A stretch of DNA of 64,000 bases. It comes from Streptomyces sp. NBC_01439 (lineage in GTDB: Bacteria; Actinomycetota; Actinomycetes; Streptomycetales; Streptomycetaceae). Shown in pieces: positions 57,471 to 64,000 of this stretch. The translations under genes and the position numbers were made by a program. The stretch spans positions 2,170,001 through 2,234,000 of the forward strand of contig NZ_CP109487.1 of assembly GCF_036227605.1 (NCBI RefSeq). The letters run 5' to 3'. Below the pieces are notes generated by a model, which worked only from the letters and a program-made list of their open reading frames with translations, ran no database searches and had not been told where the DNA came from. How positions within the stretch are numbered: position 1 is the stretch's first letter; each line of letters begins with the position of its first letter.

Positions 57471-58196
57471 ATGAACGACGACGTGCGCAACATCGTGCTC
57501 GGGGTGATAGCCACCGCCGTCAGCGGCGGCTTCGGCTGGTTCGCCCGGACCTATCTGTGGCGCCGTACGCTGCGCCGCAAGCAGGCGTTCTTCGGACTGC
57601 CGGCCGGCGCCGAGTGCCTGTTCGTGGTCAACCGGCAGATGGGTGGCAAGGAATCGTCGGTGCACCGCAACGACGCGTTCGCGCTCCTGGAGATCTCCGC
57701 GCTGATCAAGGACTGCGGGGCGAACGTCCAGATCGTCACGCACGCCGAGGCGCGCCAGGGCTTCGGTGACCGCGCCGAGTTCTGCGTCGGCGGCCCGACG
57801 TCCAACACCCGTACGGTCGCGCACCTGGCCTCGATGCTGCCGGGAGTACGGGTGAACATGGACGCCGAGGAGCACGAGGACCGGGGCGCCATCCAGGTGG
57901 GCGGCGAGAGCTACCGGTGGGCCCCCGGGCGGGTCGAGCACGTGCTGTTGGCCAGGCTGACGGGCGCGCAGGGCGGCCGTCCCGTCTTCCTGCTCTCCGG
58001 GCAGACGGCGGTCAGCAACCAGGCCGCCGCCCGCTACCTCGCCCGCAACCACGAGCGGCTGGCCCGCACGTACGGGAAGGATCCCTTCTGCCTGATGCTG
58101 AAGGTGGTCAACTCCGATGCCTACGGCCCCGATGTGACCGAGCTCGCGGCCGATGTCACCCGGGCCGCCCTGACACCCGAACCGGCAGCCGTGTGA
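57471..58196 (+). CDS. Membrane-anchored protein of unknown function
   Basis: A 241-residue protein: one N-terminal membrane helix (about 6-25, IVLGVIATAVSGGFGWFART), a basic stop-transfer stretch (WRRTLRRKQ), then a cytoplasmic alpha/beta domain. Rossmann-like alternation is visible (AECLFVVNRQ, FALLEISALIKDCGANVQIV, FCVGGPTSNTRTVAHLASML). It recalls nucleotide-binding SLOG-type folds, but I cannot assign a family. ATG 57471. The last 41 bp overlap the converging P450 gene. Confidence 0.75.
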   Translation: MNDDVRNIVLGVIATAVSGGFGWFARTYLWRRTLRRKQAFFGLPAGAECLFVVNRQMGGKESSVHRNDAFALLEISALIKDCGANVQIVTHAEARQGFGDRAEFCVGGPTSNTRTVAHLASMLPGVRVNMDAEEHEDRGAIQVGGESYRWAPGRVEHVLLARLTGAQGGRPVFLLSGQTAVSNQAAARYLARNHERLARTYGKDPFCLMLKVVNSDAYGPDVTELAADVTRAALTPEPAAV

Positions 58197-59415
58197 TCCC
58201 GTTGATGAAGTTGGAGACCAGCCGGCGCGGCGGTCCCGCCAGTTCCGGCGCGGGCATGGCCGCGCACCACTCCTCGTAGAGGATCCGCAGCTGGAGCCGG
58301 GCGAAGTGGGCGCCGAGGCAGACGTGCGGGCCGTCTCCGAAGGAGACGTGCGGGTTGGGGGTGCGCGCCAGGTCCAGGCGGCCCGGGTCGGCGAAGACGC
58401 GCTCGTCGTGGTTGGCGGAGGCGTGGAAGACCACCACCTTGTCCCCGGCGCGGATCCGCTGCCCGGCCAGATCGGTGTCGACGGCGGCCGTGCGGCGGAA
58501 GCTGAGCACCGGCGGGTGGACGCGCAGGAGTTCCTCGACGGCCCGGTCGAACGGGACGGATCCCTCCGCGAGCCGGCGGTAGGCGTCCGGGGCCCCGGCG
58601 AGTGCGAGCAGGCCGCCGGGGGCGGCGCTGCGTACGGTGTCGTTGCCCGCGACGGTGAGCAGGAAGAAGAACATCTCCAGTTCGGCCGGGTCGAGTCCGG
58701 CCCCGGCGAGGGCGGTCAGCACGTCGTCGCCGGGGTGGGCGCGCTTGTGGTCGGCCAGTTCGCGGGCGTACGCGAACATCTCGCCGAGCAGGGCCGGGGA
58801 GCGCGGGTTGAGCGGGGTGCCGTCCGGGCCGAGCAGCGGCGCCGGGGCGTCGTCGGGGTCCTGGTACCCGATGATCCGTACGGTCCACTCCAGCAGCAGG
58901 GCCCGGTCGGCGGCCGGGACGCCCAGCAGGTCGGTGAGGTTCAGCAGCGCGTACTCGTCGGTGACGGCGCGTACGAGGTCGGCGGCGCCGTCCACGGCGT
59001 CCCGGCGGGCGGCGGCGAGCAGGGTGCGGGCGCGCTCCCGTACCCGTTCGGCGAAGGCGTCGACGCGGGCGGGGGTGAAGGCTCGGGACACCAGCCGGCG
59101 CAGCCGGCCGTGCTCGGGCGGGTCCTGGTTGAGCATGGTTCGGCGCAGGAAGGGCAGGTCGGCCGGGTCGGGGTCGCGGATCTGGGTGGCGCCCAGCCAG
59201 GAGGAGTACGTGCGGTGGTCGCGCAGGACCCGTACGACGTCGGCGTGCCGGGTGACGGCCCAGAAGCCGGGGCCGGCGGGCCAGCCCCCGATCTCCGGCT
59301 CCGCCTGCCGGGCCACGGGGTGCCGCTCGCGCAGCAGCCGGTAGCGCTCGTGCGGGACGCCGGCGGCGTAGATGCGGGGGTCGAAGACGTCGGGGACGTC
59401 CGCGGCGTGGTCCAT
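58156..59415 (-). CDS. Cytochrome P450
   Basis: A 419-residue class I bacterial P450. I-helix oxygen-activation motif LLTVAGNDTVRSA, K-helix ExxR in VEELLRVHPPVLSFRR, and heme loop HVSFGDGPHVCLGAHFARLQ with the axial Cys. The I-helix has AGNDT instead of the more common AGxET. Start ATG 59415. No ferredoxin or reductase lies next to it. Its stop lies within the 3' end of the unknown gene on the other strand. The substrate is not predictable from context. Confidence 0.96.
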   Translation of the reverse strand: MDHAADVPDVFDPRIYAAGVPHERYRLLRERHPVARQAEPEIGGWPAGPGFWAVTRHADVVRVLRDHRTYSSWLGATQIRDPDPADLPFLRRTMLNQDPPEHGRLRRLVSRAFTPARVDAFAERVRERARTLLAAARRDAVDGAADLVRAVTDEYALLNLTDLLGVPAADRALLLEWTVRIIGYQDPDDAPAPLLGPDGTPLNPRSPALLGEMFAYARELADHKRAHPGDDVLTALAGAGLDPAELEMFFFLLTVAGNDTVRSAAPGGLLALAGAPDAYRRLAEGSVPFDRAVEELLRVHPPVLSFRRTAAVDTDLAGQRIRAGDKVVVFHASANHDERVFADPGRLDLARTPNPHVSFGDGPHVCLGAHFARLQLRILYEEWCAAMPAPELAGPPRRLVSNFINGITRLPVRVSGRPG

Positions 59416-59488
59416 GGGGCCACCGTGACGGGTGCCCGGCCCCGACCGCAAGGGTGCGGCACCGTGGGCCGGGGGTGCGCCGGGCCGG

Positions 59489-60019
59489 TCAGCGTTTGCG
59501 GTCGCAGTCGGCGGCCGGGAGGGTGGTGTCGGGGCCCATCAGGATGACGGGGCTGAGGCCGTCCGTCAGGACGGCGGTGCCGATGGTGCACACGATCTGC
59601 ATGCGGGCCAGGTCCGAGAGGTCGCCCACGGCGAACGGCACCCGGACCGTCGTTCCTGCCTGCGAGGTCGGGCTCACCGCCATCTGGTCCTCCTGTCCGG
59701 CGGACAGCCGGGGCAGGGCCGTGGTGAGCCCGACCTCGGCGGCCCGGCCGCGGGGGCCGTCGAACAGCAGCCCCAACAGCACCACGGGGTTGAGCCGGTA
59801 GCCCTCCGCCAGGCTGAAGGGGCTCGGGGCGAGTCGGTCGCCGTCCTTGGCCACGAAGTAGAGGAAGTTGCCCTTGCCCCCGGAGACCTTGACGGTGGCG
59901 GAGTGGCCACTGTCGATCACCCCGCTGCGTTTGATCCCGCATCCGGTGAGCAGCAGGGCGCAGCCGACCAACGTGGCCGTGGCCACCGCTGCCCGGGATC
60001 TCGTTCCGTGCCCGGTCAC
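59489..60019 (-). CDS. Lipoprotein of a two-component operon
   Basis: A 176-residue lipoprotein: signal core AVATATLVGCALLLTGC with lipid-bearing Cys27. The mature region (about 40-165) resembles the GerMN/spore-germination-type fold seen in LpqB and in the lipoprotein encoded after AfsQ2 in Streptomyces (family from memory). GTG 60019 overlaps the kinase stop by 4 bp. As the third gene of an RR-HK-lipoprotein operon it may modulate the kinase from outside the membrane, as CseA does for CseC (inference). Confidence 0.82.
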   Translation of the reverse strand: MTGHGTRSRAAVATATLVGCALLLTGCGIKRSGVIDSGHSATVKVSGGKGNFLYFVAKDGDRLAPSPFSLAEGYRLNPVVLLGLLFDGPRGRAAEVGLTTALPRLSAGQEDQMAVSPTSQAGTTVRVPFAVGDLSDLARMQIVCTIGTAVLTDGLSPVILMGPDTTLPAADCDRKR

Positions 60020-61461
60020 GCGTGGGCCTCCAGCGGCATGTCGAGGGTGAAGACCGCTCCCCCGGTGGGCCCGTTGGCCGCGAGGAGGGTTCCGCCGTGC
60101 AGGCGGACGTTCTCCAGGGTGATGGCGAGGCCGAGGCCGCTGCCTGCGGAACGGGTCCGGGCCGCGTCGGCCTTGAAGAAGCGGTCGAAGATGTGCGGCA
60201 GCACCTCGGGGGCGATGCCGGGTCCGCTGTCGGCGACGTCGATCAGCAGCCGTTCGCCGTCCTCGCCCGGTGCGGTCCGTACGGTGATGCGCACGGGGGC
60301 GCCGCCGTGCCGCAGGGCGTTGCCGACGAGGTTGGCGAGGACGACGTCGAAGCGGCGCGGGTCGAGCCGGGCGCGCACCTGGTCCGGCAGCTCGGCGACG
60401 ATGCGGTCGTCGACCCAGTGGCGGCGCTCCAGGGTCTTGCGCACGGCTTCGGCGATGTCCACGTCGTCGAGGTTGAGTTCGGCGGCCCGGGCGTCGAAGC
60501 GGGAGATCTCCATCAGGTCCTCGACGAGGACGGCGAGCTTGCCCGTCTCGGTGCTGACCAGGTGCAGGGCCTTGGCCGTGTCGGCGTCGAGGCGTTCGGC
60601 GTCCTCGTCGAGGACCTCGGTGACGGCGAGCATCCCGGCGAGGGGGGTGCGCAGTTCGTGGGAGACGTCGGAGGCGAACCGGCGGGCGCGGATCTCCGCG
60701 TCCTGGAGCTCGCGCACGGACTGTTCCAGGGCGCGTGCGGTCTCGTTGAAGGTGCGGGCGAGTCCGGCGAGCTCGTCGGCGCCCCGGACCTCGATCCGGG
60801 TGTCGAGGCGGCCGCGGCCGAGGTGCTGGGCGGCCCGGCGCATGTCGCGGACGGGCCGCAGCACGCTGCGGGCGGCCAGCAGCGCGGGCACGATGGCGAT
60901 GGCCAGGCCCGGGACGGCACCCTGCTTGGCGGCGTCGACCATGGCCTCCACGGTCTGCTTCTCGGTGGAGAGCGGGACGCTGGCGTAGAAGACGGCTCCG
61001 GTGGATTCGGTGGATCCGTTGTGTTCGAAGAGGGCGGGGACGCCGATGGTGAGCCAAGGGTTGCCGCGCGCGTCCTCGACCCGCTGGAAGGCGGTGTAGT
61101 CGTGGCGGCGGACCTTCTCGCGCAGGTTGTCGGTGATCACGCTGGAGGTCGGCGTGCCGGGGTTGGTGGAGACCCGCACGCTGCCGTACTCGCCGAAGAT
61201 GATCCACGGGTGCGGTTTGCCGCGCTTGCCGAGTTCGATGACGATGCGCTGGAGCTCCTGCTGGTCCAGCGGAAGACGGAACTCCTGCTGCTCGACCTGG
61301 TCCCGCAGGGTGCTGATGGCGGTGTCCTGGGTCTGCTTGAGGATCGCGTTGCGCGCCTGCTGGTAGGTGAGGGCGGCGGTGGTCACCGCGCTGATCGCGG
61401 CGACCAGCAGGAAGGCCGCGATCAGTCGGGTGCGCAGGCCCAGCGGCGCGATGCGTCTCAC
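60016..61461 (-). CDS. Sensor histidine kinase (AfsQ2/CseC-like)
   Basis: A 481-residue kinase: TM1 (about 12-32), an extracytoplasmic domain of ~145 residues (35-178), TM2 (182-200), HAMP (about 200-255), dimerisation helix with phospho-acceptor His268 (RFASDVSHELRTPLAGM), then HATPase_c with N-box LVGNALRHGG, DSGPGIAPEVLPHIFDRFFK and GSGLGLAI. GTG 61461 is 6 nt from the response regulator stop. The overall gene order RR-HK-lipoprotein matches the AfsQ-type systems that control antibiotic production and nitrogen response. Confidence 0.95.
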   Translation of the reverse strand: MRRIAPLGLRTRLIAAFLLVAAISAVTTAALTYQQARNAILKQTQDTAISTLRDQVEQQEFRLPLDQQELQRIVIELGKRGKPHPWIIFGEYGSVRVSTNPGTPTSSVITDNLREKVRRHDYTAFQRVEDARGNPWLTIGVPALFEHNGSTESTGAVFYASVPLSTEKQTVEAMVDAAKQGAVPGLAIAIVPALLAARSVLRPVRDMRRAAQHLGRGRLDTRIEVRGADELAGLARTFNETARALEQSVRELQDAEIRARRFASDVSHELRTPLAGMLAVTEVLDEDAERLDADTAKALHLVSTETGKLAVLVEDLMEISRFDARAAELNLDDVDIAEAVRKTLERRHWVDDRIVAELPDQVRARLDPRRFDVVLANLVGNALRHGGAPVRITVRTAPGEDGERLLIDVADSGPGIAPEVLPHIFDRFFKADAARTRSAGSGLGLAITLENVRLHGGTLLAANGPTGGAVFTLDMPLEAHA

Positions 61462-61467
61462 GGTCGC

Positions 61468-62151
61468 CTACAGGGGACCGAAGCGGTAGCCGAAGCCGCG
61501 CACGGTCTGTATGTAGCGGGGGCTCGCGTCGGGGTCCTCGACCTTGGTGCGCAGCCGGCGCACGCAGGCGTCCACGAGCCGGGCGTCGGCGTGGTAGCTG
61601 TGGTCCCAGACGTACTCGAGGAGTTGCTGGCGGGAGAAGACCTGCTCGGGCGAGGCCGACAGGTGCAGCAGGAGCTTGATCTCGCTGGGGGCCAGCGGCA
61701 CGCGCTCGCCGTTCTTGGCGACGCTCAGCCCGGCGCGGTCGATGGTCAGTTCACCGTGGTGCTCGACCCCGGAGCGGGTGCCGACGGGGTCGCTGAGGCG
61801 GCGCAGTACGGCTTTGATGCGGGCCTCGATGACCTCGGTGCGGGCGGGTTTGACGATGTAGTCGTCGGCGCCGGCCTCGAGGCCGACGACGACGTCGAAG
61901 TCGTCGCCGCGGGCGGTGAGCATGATGATCGGCACCTGGCTGGTTTCGCGGATGCGGCGGCAGACCTGGACCCCGTTGATCCCCGGCAGCATCAGGTCGA
62001 GCAGGACGAGCTCGGGGCGGAAGCCGCCCATCAGTGCCAACCCTTCCTCGCCGGTCTCGGCGGAACGCACGTCGTGGCCCCGGCGGCGCAGGCCGAGGCC
62101 GACCCCCTCGCGGATGGAAGGGTCGTCCTCGATCAGCAGTACGCGTGGCAT
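61468..62151 (-). CDS. OmpR/PhoB-family response regulator (AfsQ1-like)
   Basis: A 227-residue regulator. Receiver domain 1-120 with acidic pocket LLIEDDPSI, phosphorylated Asp52 (LVLLDLMLPGINGVQVCRRI), Thr in IIMLTARGDD and Lys in DDYIVKPAR. C-terminal winged helix (about 130-225): LAPSEIKLLLHLSASPEQVF, SRQQLLEYVWDHSY, RLVDACVRRLRTKVEDP. The closest match I can recall is AfsQ1. It is the first gene of the operon; ATG 62151, with 41 nt to the MurJ stop upstream. Confidence 0.94.
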   Translation of the reverse strand: MPRVLLIEDDPSIREGVGLGLRRRGHDVRSAETGEEGLALMGGFRPELVLLDLMLPGINGVQVCRRIRETSQVPIIMLTARGDDFDVVVGLEAGADDYIVKPARTEVIEARIKAVLRRLSDPVGTRSGVEHHGELTIDRAGLSVAKNGERVPLAPSEIKLLLHLSASPEQVFSRQQLLEYVWDHSYHADARLVDACVRRLRTKVEDPDASPRYIQTVRGFGYRFGPL

Positions 62152-62192
62152 CCGGTCAGTATCCCAAAGGTGTTGCGGGGCTTACTTCCCCC

Positions 62193-63878
62193 CTATCGGC
62201 CGATCCTGCGCCAGAGGGAGTTCAGCATGTCGGTGATCTCCGTCAGGCGCAGCGGCCCGGCGAGGAGGACGACGACGAGGGCCAGTGCGACGGTTCCCGC
62301 CCCGAGCGCGGCGAAGTTGCCGAACCGGTCGACGGCGAGGGCTGCCGCGTACCCGACGACGGCCGCCGGTGCGCAGGCGACCAGCAGGCGCAGGTGGGTC
62401 CGTACGGCGGTCGTGCGCCGTTCGCTACGGGTGCCCGCGCGCGGGCCGAGTCGGCGGGCGAGGGCGTACGCGGTGACGGCGGCGCCCGCGAGGAAGGCGA
62501 CGGAGGAGGCCGCGGCCATGCCGGTGGCGGCCCAGCGCGGGGACAGCAGGAAGTAGGCGGCGGCGGACAGTCCGGCGGTGAGCGCGGCGATGACCAGGTT
62601 GAGGAAGAAGGGGGTCCGGGTGTCGGAGAGGGCGTAGAAGCCGCGTGAGAGGACGTACTGCGCGGAGTAGGCGATCAGGCCGGGCGCGAAGGCGATGAGG
62701 ATGCCCGCCATGACCTCGATGTCGGCGGCGCCGGTGCGGCCGTACTCGAAGACGCTGCCCATCACCCAGGGGGCGAGGGCGACGAAGAGCGCGGCGGCGG
62801 GTACGACGAGGGCGGCGCTGGAGCGCAGGGCGTAGGAGACGTCGCGGCGCACGGCGGCGAGGTCGCCCTCGGTGGCGGCCGCGCTCATCCGTGGCATCAG
62901 GGCGGTCACGAGGGAGACGGTGATGATGCCCTGCGGGACGATCCACAGCTGGTAGGCGTTGCTATAGGCGGTGTAGCCGGCGCCGCCCGCGAGTCCGGCT
63001 TCCACGGCGCGCTGTCCGGTGGTGGTGGAGAGCCGGGTGATGACCCAGTAGGCGATCTGGTTGGTGAGGACGAGCATGACCAGCCAGCCCGCGTTGCGCA
63101 GCGGGCGGCCGAGGCCGCTGCCGCGCCAGTCGAAGCGGGGGCGCCAGCGGAAGCGGGCGGCGCGCAGCGAGGGGACGAGGGCGAGGGCCTGGATGACGAT
63201 GCCGAGGGTGGTGCCGAGGCCCAGGAGCCGGGTCTCGGCGGCGGTGAGGCCGGCCGCACCTCCTTGACTGCTCTGGGAGACCACGAGGAAGAGCCCGAAG
63301 ACGCCGATGATGACGAGGTTGTTGAGGACGGGGGTCCACATCATCGCGCCGAACCGGCCGCGGGCGTTCAGCACCTGCCCGAGCAGGGTGAAGAGTCCGT
63401 AGCAGAGGATCTGCGGCAGGCAGTACCGGGCCAGGGCGACGGTGGTGCTCGCCTGGGCGCCGTCGTAGTCCGTGTACAGCGAGACGATCAGCGGGGCGGC
63501 GAGGACCGCGACGGTGGTGAGCGCCACGAGTGCGACGGTGCAGGCGGTGAGCAGCCGGTCGGTGTAGGCGGTTCCGCCGTCCGCGTGCTCCTTGGCGGCC
63601 CGGACGAGCTCGGGGACGAAGACGGCGTTGAGCGCGCCTCCGATGAGCAGGATGTAGATGATGTTCGGGACCGTGTTGGCGACGGCGTAGCCGTCGCCGA
63701 GGAGTCCGGTGCCCAGCGCCGCGACGACGACGGCGGAGCGGATGAAACCGGTGGCGCGGGAGACGATCGAACCGGCGGCCATGAGCGCGCCGCTGCGCAG
63801 CACCGAGGTCTTCCCGGACGGCGCGTCGGCGGCTCCCGGGGCGGCGGCCGCCCCGGTGGCGGTGTCGGTGGCCGTCAC
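62193..63878 (-). CDS. murJ: MurJ/MviN-family lipid flippase
   Basis: A 561-residue MOP-superfamily protein with about 14 membrane helices. Landmarks: SRATGFIRSAVVVAALGTG, ANTVPNIIYILLIGGALNAV, FVPELV, GMxxx-type LPQILCYGLFTLLGQVLNAR, and the central Arg-rich transport cavity residues. It flips lipid II (or a related polyprenyl-linked sugar) outwards. Unlike the large mycobacterial form there is no C-terminal pseudokinase. GTG 63878 was chosen because it overlaps the upstream stop by 4 bp (GTGA). Streptomyces often have several MurJ-like proteins, so it may be a paralogue rather than the essential one. Confidence 0.9.
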   Translation of the reverse strand: MTATDTATGAAAAPGAADAPSGKTSVLRSGALMAAGSIVSRATGFIRSAVVVAALGTGLLGDGYAVANTVPNIIYILLIGGALNAVFVPELVRAAKEHADGGTAYTDRLLTACTVALVALTTVAVLAAPLIVSLYTDYDGAQASTTVALARYCLPQILCYGLFTLLGQVLNARGRFGAMMWTPVLNNLVIIGVFGLFLVVSQSSQGGAAGLTAAETRLLGLGTTLGIVIQALALVPSLRAARFRWRPRFDWRGSGLGRPLRNAGWLVMLVLTNQIAYWVITRLSTTTGQRAVEAGLAGGAGYTAYSNAYQLWIVPQGIITVSLVTALMPRMSAAATEGDLAAVRRDVSYALRSSAALVVPAAALFVALAPWVMGSVFEYGRTGAADIEVMAGILIAFAPGLIAYSAQYVLSRGFYALSDTRTPFFLNLVIAALTAGLSAAAYFLLSPRWAATGMAAASSVAFLAGAAVTAYALARRLGPRAGTRSERRTTAVRTHLRLLVACAPAAVVGYAAALAVDRFGNFAALGAGTVALALVVVLLAGPLRLTEITDMLNSLWRRIGR

Positions 63879-64000
63879 CGGCGGGCCAGGTAGGCCTGGA
63901 ACGCCTTGTAGAGCGCCGCGTTGGCGACTCCGTCCATCGGTATCTCCCACTCTCCGAGCGTTTCGACGACCTGCCCGCCGGTACCGAGCTTCCAGCGCAG
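63875..64000 (-). CDS. 3' end of an unidentified gene, cut by the window edge
   Basis: The last 41 codons, reading RWKLGTGGQVVETLGEWEIP, then DGVANAALYKAFQAYLARR and a TGA that overlaps the murJ GTG. Codon usage is typical of the window and the overlap supports a real coupled gene. Too little is visible for a family call. Confidence 0.65.
   Translation of the reverse strand: MRWKLGTGGQVVETLGEWEIPMDGVANAALYKAFQAYLARR

Noticed and set aside
57471..58196. A defence-system effector, because of a SLOG-like alpha/beta domain behind a membrane helix
   Set aside because: No nucleotide cyclase, nuclease or other defence partner is adjacent, and the fold resemblance is too weak from sequence alone.

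Overview
The window reads as a chromosomal segment of a Streptomyces or close relative. The DNA is very GC-rich with strong G/C third-position bias, starts are often GTG or TTG, genes are tightly packed with 4-bp ATGA/GTGA overlaps, and the gene content is typical of streptomycetes: a crotonyl-CoA carboxylase/reductase cluster, F420-dependent enzymes, SpoIIE-type phosphatases, an AfsQ-like two-component system and dispersed Streptomyces palindromes.

Layout. 0-1 kb: a RidA-family gene interrupted by a frameshift and a HEAT-repeat protein. 1.3-10.7 kb: an ethylmalonyl-CoA pathway island made of a two-domain 3-hydroxybutyryl-CoA dehydrogenase, a TetR regulator, Ccr, ethylmalonyl-CoA mutase, a CoA-ester lyase, a MaoC hydratase and an acyl-CoA dehydrogenase. 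A related ~24-bp motif precedes both transcription units. 10.9-12.4 kb: phosphatidylserine decarboxylase and synthase. 12.4-12.9 kb: a non-coding stretch holding two inverted copies of a long palindromic element. 13-15 kb: alkylation repair (AdaA-AlkA fusion, Ogt). 15-25 kb: a SHOCT protein, a Nudix hydrolase, a GT2 glycosyltransferase with a large membrane protein, a BCCT transporter, glycerate kinase, and a cysteine hydrolase divergent from a GlxA-type regulator. 25-30 kb: two convergent SpoIIE-type phosphatases. 30-37.4 kb: a sulfite-oxidase-like enzyme, an aminotransferase/DMT-exporter pair opposite an Lrp regulator, a CrtI-like oxidoreductase coupled to a macrodomain protein, and an inositol-monophosphatase-family enzyme.

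37.7-44.5 kb is the most accessory-looking part. It has a DUF1360-like membrane protein, a tiny MACNCG protein resembling actinophage genes, a probably broken small gene, and a 1,826-residue protein built from about 19 Ig-like repeats, most carrying four cysteines, with no visible signal peptide. 44.7-50.8 kb: an FAD monooxygenase, then a four-gene reductive pyrimidine (or hydantoin) catabolism operon ending in an F420-type oxidoreductase. 51-59.4 kb: an Ala/Pro-rich repeat protein, a PPOX protein with a MITE-like element just in front of its start, an alginate-lyase-like lipoprotein, an XRE regulator divergent from a methionine aminopeptidase across a strong palindrome, gamma-glutamyltransferase, an unknown membrane-anchored protein and a cytochrome P450. 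59.5-64 kb: a response regulator-histidine kinase-lipoprotein operon, MurJ and the 3' end of one more gene.

No rRNA, tRNA, CRISPR array, integrase or intact insertion sequence was seen. All assignments come from reading the sequence and from family knowledge; no database search was run.
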